The notes under the pieces: generated by a model | The model's database searches: none | Told to the model about the DNA's origin: nothing | Seen by the model: the letters and a program-made list of their open reading frames with translations, nothing else | In this document: piece after piece, positions 22,995 through 29,778 of the stretch | Position numbering within the stretch: the stretch's first letter is position 1 | How the letters are laid out: each line of letters starts with the position of its first letter | Translations under genes and position numbers: made by a program | Assembly (NCBI RefSeq): GCF_900113415.1 | Contig: NZ_FOPH01000029.1 | Span: 1 to 32,081, forward strand | Direction of reading: 5' to 3' | Length of the DNA: 32,081 nucleotides | Source of the DNA: Oribacterium sp. WCC10 | GTDB lineage: Bacteria; Bacillota; Clostridia; Lachnospirales; Lachnospiraceae

Positions 22995-23668
22995 ATCCTC
23001 TGTTCCTCCAGCACTTTGTTAAAAGCATCCGGCATTTCCTGTATCATTTCTTCTCCCATAATCGGAACAAGATCTTCTTTCCAGAATACAGGAATGTTCA
23101 GTTCATGAGCCTGTTCTGTCAATGAATAAGCCCACCCGGGATCTGTTTTAACAGTCCTGCTCTTTGCACCTGTCATGGTTCCCACCACAATCCAGTCAAT
23201 GCCTGTAAGATCAACCTTACCCGGATCATCGAACAAAGGCTCAAAGGTAACATGATATTTTTTTGCCTTCACATTGCTCCGCAGTGCATCAATACGCCAT
23301 AACTCAGACTTTCTCGTAACTGTAACGCCAAACCATGCATTATCAAGATCTGTTTCAAAAGACAGAAGATCCGGTCGTTTGGTAAGAAAAAGAAACTGGT
23401 GCTGAGGATTCTCTGCTATCTTTTTAAAGATTTCCTCTCTCCATTCCTCATGCCAGCCCGAAAGATCGCTCATGCCGGTCAGCAGAAAATTCTGCGGTTT
23501 TTTCTTTTCCATCATACGAAGCTTTCCTTGAAAAAACTGTGGCTTTTCAAAATCATCTATGATGTGATAACGCCTCGTATTGTTTCTGGCATAGCAGTAC
23601 GGACATCCAACAGTGCACCCTATAACAAGATTCATGTTCTGAATCTGATCTTTAATACAGATACTCAT
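22970..23668 (-). CDS. DUF5131-like radical SAM protein
   Basis: 232 residues. Cluster motif IGCTVGCPYCYARNNTRRYH (CX3CX2C) near the N-terminus, followed by LLTGMSDLSGWHEEWREEIF, FLFLTKRPDLLSF, WFGVTVTRKSE, and VTFEPLFDDPGKVDL, a set typical of Gp37/Gp68-type (DUF5131) proteins. Complete to a normal C-terminal helix. Four-base overlap with the MarR stop and 25-base overlap with the next radical SAM gene make a tight three-gene unit. Two different radical SAM proteins acting as a pair suggest a two-step modification or an enzyme with its partner. Confidence 0.82.
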   Translation of the reverse strand: MSICIKDQIQNMNLVIGCTVGCPYCYARNNTRRYHIIDDFEKPQFFQGKLRMMEKKKPQNFLLTGMSDLSGWHEEWREEIFKKIAENPQHQFLFLTKRPDLLSFETDLDNAWFGVTVTRKSELWRIDALRSNVKAKKYHVTFEPLFDDPGKVDLTGIDWIVVGTMTGAKSRTVKTDPGWAYSLTEQAHELNIPVFWKEDLVPIMGEEMIQEMPDAFNKVLEEQRIWNNQKSK

Positions 23669-24102
23669 TTGTCACTCCATTCCTCAAGGTTTACCCTGAT
23701 GCGGTTTAGATACTCTTCAAACTGAAGAATCTCTTTATCCGTAAAATCACGATAATAAATATTCCCCATCTCATTGGATACGGAGTCATAAGCTTCTTTA
23801 AGTTCTTTGGCTTTATCTGTGAGGAACAGAAGAGTTTTTCTCTTATCAGCTTCATCAGTTTTGCGGCTTATCAGTCCGTTTTTTTCCATCCGCTCAAGCA
23901 TGGTTGTAAGTGAAGTAATTGCAAGTCCGCTTTTCTCGGAAATAATTTTAATAGGAACACCATCTTCCTGCCATAAGACATAAAGAATCCTTCCTTGAGC
24001 TCCGTTAAATGCATCAATGTTTTTTTCTGCCAGTATCCTTTCAAATATACGATCACCCAGCTGTTTTATTTTTGTAACAAGAAATCCACCATTTGCCTTC
24101 AT
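23665..24102 (-). CDS. MarR family transcriptional regulator
   Basis: 145 residues with a standard MarR fold: GAQGRILYVLWQEDGVPIKI, SEKSGLAITSLTTMLERMEK, NGLISRKTDEADKRKTLLF wing with the usual DxRxxx pattern, and long terminal helices. First gene of the unit with two radical SAM genes, and its ATG lies only nine bases from a perfect long palindrome over the promoter. Autorepression, with co-regulation of the radical SAM genes, is the natural reading. The ribosome-binding TAGGAG is itself part of the palindrome. Confidence 0.9.
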   Translation of the reverse strand: MKANGGFLVTKIKQLGDRIFERILAEKNIDAFNGAQGRILYVLWQEDGVPIKIISEKSGLAITSLTTMLERMEKNGLISRKTDEADKRKTLLFLTDKAKELKEAYDSVSNEMGNIYYRDFTDKEILQFEEYLNRIRVNLEEWSDK

Positions 24103-24110
24103 AATTTAAT

Positions 24111-24158
24111 ACTCCTATATCGTAGTTTAATGCTACGATATAGGAGTATTTTTGTCAA
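24111..24158 (-). promoter_or_regulatory. marR-rSAM promoter with perfect 15-bp-arm operator
   Basis: Minus strand: TTGACA (24153-24158), 17 bp, TAGCAT (24130-24135). A perfect inverted repeat with arms ACTCCTATATCGTAG and CTACGATATAGGAGT (24111-24147, 7-base centre) covers the -10 region and start site, and reaches to the ribosome-binding site. MarR proteins bind this kind of site. In RNA the same repeat would form a hairpin hiding the TAGGAG, so it could also limit translation. Confidence 0.8.
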
Positions 24159-24167
24159 GCACACATA

Positions 24168-25184
24168 TCATAACTTCCAATAATCACGCCACCTGTGATT
24201 ATCCAAAAGCTCATCTATATCACAGTTAATGCATACGCTCCTATCTTCTATCTCTCTGGGACAGTATGCCTCTTTGTAATTCAAGCATGCATATGTAGCT
24301 TTTTCATTTTCCATTGTCATTTGCCAGAATGGATACTTAATTATTACTGGTGTATTGCTGCCTACCCCAAGTTCCAGGAAAAGCACATGCAGATTTTCAT
24401 GTCTTCTAAGGAAATCAGAATAAGCCGCTGATGCTCTATGCCAGCCTCCATCTTCAAGGAATGTATCATCACTTCTAAGATTCATGGTGACATCACTTCC
24501 ATCAATCGGACACTTTGGAATCAAACTGCTGTCAATTTCCATTCTGACCACGCCGCCAGATGGTATTGCAAAAATTCCATTCCCATCCTTAACAAATCCC
24601 TGAGATTTCATGGCATTCATCACCCAGTCTTCATTATCAAAGTTTTTCCTAATTGCCGGATTCAAACTTTGAAACAGACCATAATCTCCCTGAGTGTAAA
24701 ATAATCTTTTCTTATCAAAGCCTGCTTTCTGAAAGCAATGATCCACGTTTGTTGTAATCACAAAGTAATCTTTATCCTTAACAAGGTTATAAAGTTTTGT
24801 ATAAGTATCTTTAGGTGCATCAAGGTATCTGTTGATGTAGATATACCTTGACCAATATGCCCAGAACTCTTCCTTGGTTTTGTATGGGTAAAACCCGCCT
24901 GAATACATGTCCTGAAAACCATATTTTCCTTCAAAATCAGAAAACCACTTTTTAAACCGGTCTCCACTGTACGTAAACCCTGCGGAAGTAGAAAGTCCTG
25001 CCCCGGCTCCAATAACAATAGCATCAGCTGTCTTTATTTCTTCTTTTAATCTGTCAAGCTGCTCTGTATCATCATCTTTTCCAAGGGACATACCGCTGTT
25101 AAAGCTATGTATGGCACTTAAACCTTTTTTTATTGTTTCTTGATATCCATTTGGCTGAAACAATCTGATCTTAGCCGTTGTCAT
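24168..25184 (-). CDS. SirTM-type (class M) sirtuin, protein ADP-ribosyltransferase
   Basis: 338 residues. NAD loop IGAGAGLSTSAGF (58-70), TTNVDH (144-149) and YTQGDYG (163-169), where a Gln replaces the catalytic His of deacetylase sirtuins. This N-D-Q triad marks SirTM enzymes, which ADP-ribosylate lipoylated GcvH-like proteins in concert with a macrodomain hydrolase. The second Rossmann part (ELGVGSNTP) is intact. Unlike the broken copy at 8622 it has only one cysteine in the zinc-ribbon region (CPIDG). GGAGTG lies upstream; 20 bp downstream of the macrodomain gene, in the same operon. No GcvH-L or lipoate ligase gene is in the window. Confidence 0.87.
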   Translation of the reverse strand: MTTAKIRLFQPNGYQETIKKGLSAIHSFNSGMSLGKDDDTEQLDRLKEEIKTADAIVIGAGAGLSTSAGFTYSGDRFKKWFSDFEGKYGFQDMYSGGFYPYKTKEEFWAYWSRYIYINRYLDAPKDTYTKLYNLVKDKDYFVITTNVDHCFQKAGFDKKRLFYTQGDYGLFQSLNPAIRKNFDNEDWVMNAMKSQGFVKDGNGIFAIPSGGVVRMEIDSSLIPKCPIDGSDVTMNLRSDDTFLEDGGWHRASAAYSDFLRRHENLHVLFLELGVGSNTPVIIKYPFWQMTMENEKATYACLNYKEAYCPREIEDRSVCINCDIDELLDNHRWRDYWKL

Positions 25185-25204
25185 TATAAAACACTCCTTA
25201 TAGC

Positions 25205-25987
25205 TTAACCATTTAACAGTTTTTCATATATTTCAAAATCAAGGTCCTTAAATACATTGAAAACAATCTTCATCTCACTGCCTGTCTCATCAAGCCAGTT
25301 TTTAACTGTCTCTACAGCAATCTCAGCAGCTCTCTGATTAGGAAACATGAAAACACCGGTAGAAATGCAGCATAAAGCAATGCTCTTTACGCCATTTTCT
25401 TCTGCTATATCAAGGCATGATTTATAGCAGGATGCCAATAGTTCCTCATGTTTTTTAGTCAGAGGTCCTTGAACTATAGGACCTACTGTATGAATAACAT
25501 AATCACAAGGTAAATTATATGCCGGAGTGATTTTGGCCTGACCTGTAGGTTCAGGATGCCCCTGCTTTTCCATTATGCAGTTACACTTGTAGCGGAGGCC
25601 AAGCCCAGCTTTCGAGTGAATAATGTTATCTGCGCAGGAATGAAGAATTTGCCAGCATCCTGTGAGACCACTGTTCGCAGGATTTACGATAGCTCCAATC
25701 TTTAACGTAGTCATATCACCTTGCCAAAGAATGATTCTATCATCACCTTTTATAGGTGGTAAGCTATGTACATCAACTATGCCAGCTAATCTATTTTCCT
25801 CAGATAAATAATCGTCATGAATTTTCCAAAACTCGTCATCATAATCCTTTGGAATCCAAATATTCATAAGTCCGCGCAGCAAATCCTTTTGCCCCTGTTT
25901 GTCCTTAGGTATTGGATAATTGCTAAGCTGACTATCTTCTTTCTGTAATTCCTGTATCAACCAAATTCTTTGTTCATCATGATTCAT
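25205..25987 (-). CDS. SirTM-linked zinc-type macrodomain protein
   Basis: 260 residues. A helical N-terminal part (1-75) precedes a macrodomain: WQGDMTTLKIGAIVNPANS (88-106), GCWQILHSCADNIIHSKAG with Cys111, His116 and Cys118 as the zinc-site candidates, EPTGQAKIT, and the ADP-ribose loop CISTGVFMFPNQRAA. The Zn-Macro class removes ADP-ribose from protein targets marked by SirTM. The first strand carries VNPANS in place of the more common VNAANS. The ATG overlaps the five-HTH gene by 11 bases and the sirtuin follows 20 bp later, so the three are coupled. Confidence 0.88.
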   Translation of the reverse strand: MNHDEQRIWLIQELQKEDSQLSNYPIPKDKQGQKDLLRGLMNIWIPKDYDDEFWKIHDDYLSEENRLAGIVDVHSLPPIKGDDRIILWQGDMTTLKIGAIVNPANSGLTGCWQILHSCADNIIHSKAGLGLRYKCNCIMEKQGHPEPTGQAKITPAYNLPCDYVIHTVGPIVQGPLTKKHEELLASCYKSCLDIAEENGVKSIALCCISTGVFMFPNQRAAEIAVETVKNWLDETGSEMKIVFNVFKDLDFEIYEKLLNG

Positions 25988-27155
25988 CTAAAGATAGTCC
26001 CCTTTCTTCCGCATATTTCTTTAATATATTGTAATTATCTCTGCTAGGAATAAACCTTCCTTGCTCCCAGTTAGCTAAAGATGATCTTGACACATCCAAT
26101 TCCTTAGCAAATTCTCCCTGTAGCATTCCGCATTGTTTTCGTATACTTCTTATTACTTTACTATATCCACTATTACAGAATAGCTCATAATCATCACCAA
26201 TCAATTCCGGAGTCTCATTTAACTCCGCAATGGTAATTCCTTTTTCCTTAGCTATTCTCTCTATAGTTTTGAAGTACTTAAGCTCTGGAGTACAAATACC
26301 TCTTTCCCATCTACAGACTGCTTCTCCAGTACACCCAATAAGATTTCCCAAAGCATAGGTTGTCATTCCATATGCCATTCTGATACTCTTTATTTTCTTA
26401 TTGCAGTCTTTCTCTATAAATCTTTGAAAATCACTCCCAAAATAGGACGGATTTGCATTTAATCTATCAAGTTCAATACCACAGGCGATAGCAGTTTCTT
26501 TTATAGCTGGAAAATACTTTCTTAAAGGTCTTACACATTCTATCTCCCAATGCTCCAGAGTTTGTTTGTCACATCCTATCACTGATGCATATTCTTCCAA
26601 GAGCATACCATGTGCTAACCTAATTTGTTTAATCTTCAGACCCCAATTGCTTTCAACAAAAATATTGTACTCATCTCTATATTCAGCAGGATTATCCATC
26701 AGCCTATTAAAATCAACTCCAATGCCCACTGCAAGATTTTTTATCTTATTGAAACTTTCTTCGTTTGGATGGAAACCCGTGCATTCAGATTCCCATGCTG
26801 ATAGCCTGCTTCTGGTTACACTGATAAGATCTGAAAACTCTTGTTGAGTCATACCATACATCTCTCGTATTTTTGCAATGCAAATACCATAACCAGGTTT
26901 GCAAAATCGAGTATGCTCATTAAGAAGTTCATCCGGACTAATATTGAGAATTTTGCCAAGCTTGACTGCATCTTTATAATGAATTGGATTGAATCCTCTC
27001 TCCAAATCCACTATTCCATATGCCCTCTTATATCCAAGTTTATCTGCCAATTCCTGATGACTAATTCCACGGTTCACTCTATGATACAAAAGAATTTCTC
27101 CAGGAGTAGCATCTTCAGAAGGCTTTTCTACAGGTAATGCAAGGTTTACGAGCAC
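25977..27155 (-). CDS. Protein with five tandem XRE-type HTH modules
   Basis: 392 residues made almost wholly of five Cro/CI-type helix-turn-helix modules, at about 18-78, 89-155, 170-235, 250-314 and 330-392. Each has a first helix IR..YGM or similar, an HTH core (QQEFSDLISVTRSRLSAWES; GEFAKELDVSRSSLANWEQG) and a conserved W-E or L-E at the end of the recognition helix. Linkers repeat a D-E/Y-x-x-F pattern, so the unit is about 78 residues. No enzymatic or ligand domain is seen. Start: GTG at 27155, without a clear ribosome-binding site and overlapping the truncated macrodomain gene by ten bases, so the true N-terminus may differ. No close family is recalled. Confidence 0.8.
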   Translation of the reverse strand: MLVNLALPVEKPSEDATPGEILLYHRVNRGISHQELADKLGYKRAYGIVDLERGFNPIHYKDAVKLGKILNISPDELLNEHTRFCKPGYGICIAKIREMYGMTQQEFSDLISVTRSRLSAWESECTGFHPNEESFNKIKNLAVGIGVDFNRLMDNPAEYRDEYNIFVESNWGLKIKQIRLAHGMLLEEYASVIGCDKQTLEHWEIECVRPLRKYFPAIKETAIACGIELDRLNANPSYFGSDFQRFIEKDCNKKIKSIRMAYGMTTYALGNLIGCTGEAVCRWERGICTPELKYFKTIERIAKEKGITIAELNETPELIGDDYELFCNSGYSKVIRSIRKQCGMLQGEFAKELDVSRSSLANWEQGRFIPSRDNYNILKKYAEERGLSLDES

Positions 27156-27580
27156 CTTGCCATTCTTTTGTTGTATACCTGTGTGATTGAGGTAGGTGCC
27201 GCTTTATCTATGCAAGTATGCATCGGGACAAAACAACCGAGCATCTGCGAATTAGCGGCATTAACAATAGCATCCACCGAAAGTCTTGTGATATCTCCTT
27301 GCCAGATAGAAAGTCCGTCCCTGATAACCGGAATGTCTGACAGATTCACCACACCCTTTTCAGCCGCTCTTTCAGTCAGATATTCATCCTGTACTTTCAT
27401 GACCTCAGAAGATAATTCTTTTGGCATACGAATATTCATAAGTGACCTTAAGATTCGTCTTTTATCTTCCGTACTATTTGGAGTCTTTAAATCCTTATAT
27501 TCAGCAGAATCTGCCTTAAACTCTTCTACGAGATAATCAAGGCGTTCTTCCTGTGTTGATTTTTTAGCCTTAGTTTCCAT
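27146..27580 (-). pseudogene. Zinc-type macrodomain protein, C-terminally truncated
   Basis: Starts at the ATG at 27580 (METKAKKS; AGAAGG upstream) and matches the intact Zn-Macro through the helical N-terminal part and macrodomain opening: WQGDITRLSVDAIVNAANSQ and LGCFVPMHTCID (Cys116, His121, Cys123). Then, instead of the rest of the fold, it reads KAAPTSITQVYNKRMARCS and stops, overlapping the five-HTH start. The ADP-ribose loop and the second half are gone, so no hydrolase activity is expected. Its VNAANS strand is closer to the usual form than the intact neighbour, so it is not a recent copy of it. First gene of the operon. Confidence 0.8.
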
Positions 27581-27594
27581 ATTACACATCCTTC

Positions 27595-27629
27595 TAAAAA
27601 AAGACTCTGAAGTAAACACCTCAGAGTCT
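27595..27629 (-). terminator. Intrinsic terminator after the Rrf2 gene
   Basis: Arms AGACTCTGA and TCAGAGTCT (9 bp, perfect) with an 11-base... loop region of ten bases, followed by seven Ts on the minus strand. It begins just after the rrf2 stop and its T-run touches the ribosome-binding site of the truncated macrodomain gene. The macrodomain-HTH-macrodomain-sirtuin operon therefore has no room for a promoter between terminator and start, unless one lies inside the coding region or read-through feeds it. Confidence 0.8.
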
Positions 27630-27634
27630 CATTG

Positions 27635-28075
27635 TTAAGCTTCTTTTGCCAACAGTTCCTGCATTCCGGATCTTAAATCATTAAGAGTGTATTTTTTCAT
27701 CTCGGATTCCATCGCTTCCTGGATGCTTTTCAACTTATCATCCAAAAGTAAATGGATATTCCTACCAACAGGGCACTCTGGATTTGGTGATTCATGAAAT
27801 CTAAATAAATCTCCATCCTCCAAAGGCTCAATTGCCTGATACACATCATAAAAAGTTATATCTTTAAGATCTCTTGTAAGCTCTATTCCGCCTGTTCCTC
27901 TGATAACATTTATTAGCCCTGCGTTCTTAAGCTGAGTAAGTATCTTTCTAATGATGACAGGATTCGTATTTATACTGGCTGCAAGAAAATCGCTCGTTAC
28001 CTTGTGTTCATCCTTAAATGTATCCACACATGTAAAAATATGAAGTGCAACCGTAAATCTACTTGATATCTGCAT
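27635..28075 (-). CDS. Rrf2 family transcriptional regulator
   Basis: 146 residues from the ATG at 28075, which has GGAGAG upstream; the longer frame to 28114 is unlikely. MQISSRFTVALHIFTCVDTF, then TSDFLAASINTNPVIIRKIL (HTH) and VIRGTGGIELTRDLKDITFY (wing) are typical of YwnA/IscR-like Rrf2 proteins. It has only a single cysteine in the cluster-loop position (PNPECPVGRN), so it does not look like a classical three-Cys [2Fe-2S] sensor; it may be a thiol-based switch. A matching operator lies in front of this gene and in front of the SnoaL gene. Confidence 0.88.
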   Translation of the reverse strand: MQISSRFTVALHIFTCVDTFKDEHKVTSDFLAASINTNPVIIRKILTQLKNAGLINVIRGTGGIELTRDLKDITFYDVYQAIEPLEDGDLFRFHESPNPECPVGRNIHLLLDDKLKSIQEAMESEMKKYTLNDLRSGMQELLAKEA

Positions 28076-28148
28076 TTTTAATCTCTCCATTCCATTTCGG
28101 TCGGCGCAGAACAATCATCCACTGGACGATTTGCGCCCTCCTGTCACC

Positions 28149-28187
28149 ATTTTACTTCGTGGCAGATGTAGTTGCAATGGTTACATT
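28149..28187 (-). promoter_or_regulatory. rrf2 promoter with operator (site 2)
   Basis: Minus strand: TTGCAA (28172-28177), 17 bp, TAAAAT (28149-28154). The operator at 28165-28187 has outer parts AATGTAAC and TACATC and matches the SnoaL-promoter site at 18 of 23 positions. In both, the operator covers the -35 hexamer at the same offset. The two sites look like one regulator's targets, with Rrf2 the obvious candidate. Confidence 0.7.
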
Positions 28188-28956
28188 AAAACTTTCCGTT
28201 TTCATTAGCCCATGTAGACTTATCAGCTAATGTCTCCATTACATCCCAGTGCTCTGCGATAAATCCGTTCTCAACACGGAACAGATCATAGTAGGTTGTA
28301 GGTACACCGCCAAAGGTTCCTTCCGAGCAGGCAAGTGCATAATCTCCATCTGCAAGAACCATATGAGTCTTGTTATAAACCATTGAGATTCCCTGCTTAG
28401 CCATAGCTTCAAGTGCAGCTCCAAGACCTGAAAGACCATCTGCAATTGAAGTATTATGCTGAATATATTTATCTCCATCGTAGTAAGAAGTGAGCTTGTC
28501 AGGATTCTCCCCACGAAGTACATCGCCTACAAATCCGGCAACAACCTTACGTGTCTCTTCCTTATCTACATCTTTCTTCTCAAGAGTTCCATCAATCTGA
28601 GTATGTCCTGAAGGATTAGGAGCTGCCTTGTCTGCCAGATTATCCCAGTGCTCTGCAATCTTACCGTCTGCATCGAATCTAAAAACATCGAATCCGACCT
28701 GCTCTCCTGCTCCTGCAAAATTATATACTGTCTGAAGGAAAACCTTATCTCCATCCTCGAATGCACGAATGTTATTAACTGTTGTTTTTACAGGTGCCTG
28801 TGCAAGTCCTTCAACTGCTGCTACAAATGCATCTGCCCCTGTTCCAAATGCGAGGTTATGCTGAATATAACCTGGTGCAAGAAGTTCCTTTGCCTTTGCT
28901 GTATCTCCTGATACGAATGTACCGATGAGTGCTAATGCTTTTTCCTTATTTGTCAT
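28186..28956 (-). CDS. Tandem SnoaL/NTF2-like protein
   Basis: 256 residues containing two SnoaL-like halves (about 5-110 and 130-250). The halves repeat the YIQHN motif (GYIQHNLAFG and KYIQHNTSIADG) and an FRVENG/FRFDADGKIAEHWD end. SnoaL-like cyclases and hydratases act on polyketide-like or aromatic substrates, but most bacterial members are of unknown role. The ATG at 28956 has AAAGGAAA upstream. A longer frame begins at a TTG at 29082, which lies inside the promoter, so the ORF as long as that is ruled out. Expected to be controlled by the Rrf2 regulator downstream. Confidence 0.85.
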   Translation of the reverse strand: MTNKEKALALIGTFVSGDTAKAKELLAPGYIQHNLAFGTGADAFVAAVEGLAQAPVKTTVNNIRAFEDGDKVFLQTVYNFAGAGEQVGFDVFRFDADGKIAEHWDNLADKAAPNPSGHTQIDGTLEKKDVDKEETRKVVAGFVGDVLRGENPDKLTSYYDGDKYIQHNTSIADGLSGLGAALEAMAKQGISMVYNKTHMVLADGDYALACSEGTFGGVPTTYYDLFRVENGFIAEHWDVMETLADKSTWANENGKF

Positions 28957-29053
28957 GATTATTTTCCTTTCCGGGCTCTGCCCTGCGAGGTAATTATCCT
29001 CGAATGTTAAAAAGTCCATTGTTGTAACCTCTGTGGTTTCATCCGATAGTGCA

Positions 29054-29092
29054 AATATATCATCCCATAGATGTAATGCCAATAGTTACATC
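29054..29092 (-). promoter_or_regulatory. SnoaL gene promoter with operator (site 1)
   Basis: Minus strand: TTGGCA (29077-29082), 17 bp, TATATT (29054-29059), a good promoter about 80 bases before the ATG at 28956. A 23-base operator (29070-29092) has perfect 7-bp arms GATGTAA and TTACATC and covers the -35. A closely similar site lies before rrf2 (28165-28187) in the same relation to its promoter. Confidence 0.75.
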
Positions 29093-29115
29093 AAAATAAT
29101 TTTTTTAAAAAAATA

Positions 29116-29145
29116 GTGACTATAAATCTTTCGACTTATAGTCAC
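29116..29145. terminator. Bidirectional intrinsic terminator
   Basis: Perfect 10-bp arms GTGACTATAA and TTATAGTCAC with a ten-base loop; Ts follow on both strands (TATTTTTTT on minus, CGTTTTTG on plus). It ends the operon 31640-29182 (minus) and separates it from the SnoaL promoter. Confidence 0.85.
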
Positions 29146-29181
29146 CGTTTTTGTACCAATATATTTCTACTTTAATAATCC

Positions 29182-29766
29182 CTATCCCATGCTAATAGTT
29201 ATTGTAACATCGCCATTTGAAAGCAACTCAGTCATGCCAGCCTCATCCTTATCAGATATGTGACCTAACCGTGTGTATGACCAGCTATTAGACCCATAGA
29301 ACACAACCATTTGATTCCCTGAATAAAGAACTATATCCCCTGATGATGTTGTCGTCTGTTTGTCATTTCTTGGAAGACTCTGACCTATAGATCCCACCTG
29401 CTCAAAACCGCCATACATTGACATCTGAATTGTAACATCACCGTCTTCAGCCATATTCCTCAATGCCTCTACAGCCTGATTGTCTTCCCAATCCACATTA
29501 ACTTTTGTATCGCCGATTTTCATTGTCATAGAACTATCTTCAATAGCTTCATCCTCTGCTGATTCATTTTCTGCGGCAAGCTGATACATAGCTGTTCCCT
29601 CCGACATAACATTCTCTTCCGGACTTTCCGTTTCATTATTTTCTGATGCTGATATTTCAGTTACGGCACCCAGATCTGAGCTTGTGTTTTTGGTTGTCCC
29701 TGCACAGGCGCTCATGCAAAACATTATGGTCATACAGAATGCCAGAAAAATCATTTTCATTTTCAT
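29182..29766 (-). CDS. Lipoprotein with cyclophilin-like domain
   Basis: 194 residues. A lipoprotein signal (MFCMSAC, Cys21) is followed by an acidic low-complexity linker to about residue 78 and then a cyclophilin-like fold domain (PF18050 type): MTMKIGDTKVNVDWEDNQAV, IQMSMYGGFEQVGSIGQSLP, TTSSGDIVLYSGNQMVVFYG, SYTRLGHI. These domains are named by fold; a prolyl isomerase activity is not established. AAGGAAG is upstream of the ATG. Last gene of an operon with an FMN-dependent reductase; probably exposed on the cell surface. Confidence 0.85.
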   Translation of the reverse strand: MKMKMIFLAFCMTIMFCMSACAGTTKNTSSDLGAVTEISASENNETESPEENVMSEGTAMYQLAAENESAEDEAIEDSSMTMKIGDTKVNVDWEDNQAVEALRNMAEDGDVTIQMSMYGGFEQVGSIGQSLPRNDKQTTTSSGDIVLYSGNQMVVFYGSNSWSYTRLGHISDKDEAGMTELLSNGDVTITISMG

Positions 29767-29778
29767 CGCAGACTTCCT

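Noticed and set aside
25977-27155. DNA repeat array or CRISPR suggested by the repetitive five-HTH gene
   Set aside because: The repetition is at protein level only; DNA of the modules is diverged and there are no direct repeats with spacers.
28957-29082. N-terminal extension of the SnoaL protein from a TTG at 29082
   Set aside because: The region contains a promoter (TTGGCA-17-TATATT) and operator; the ATG at 28956 has a good ribosome-binding site.
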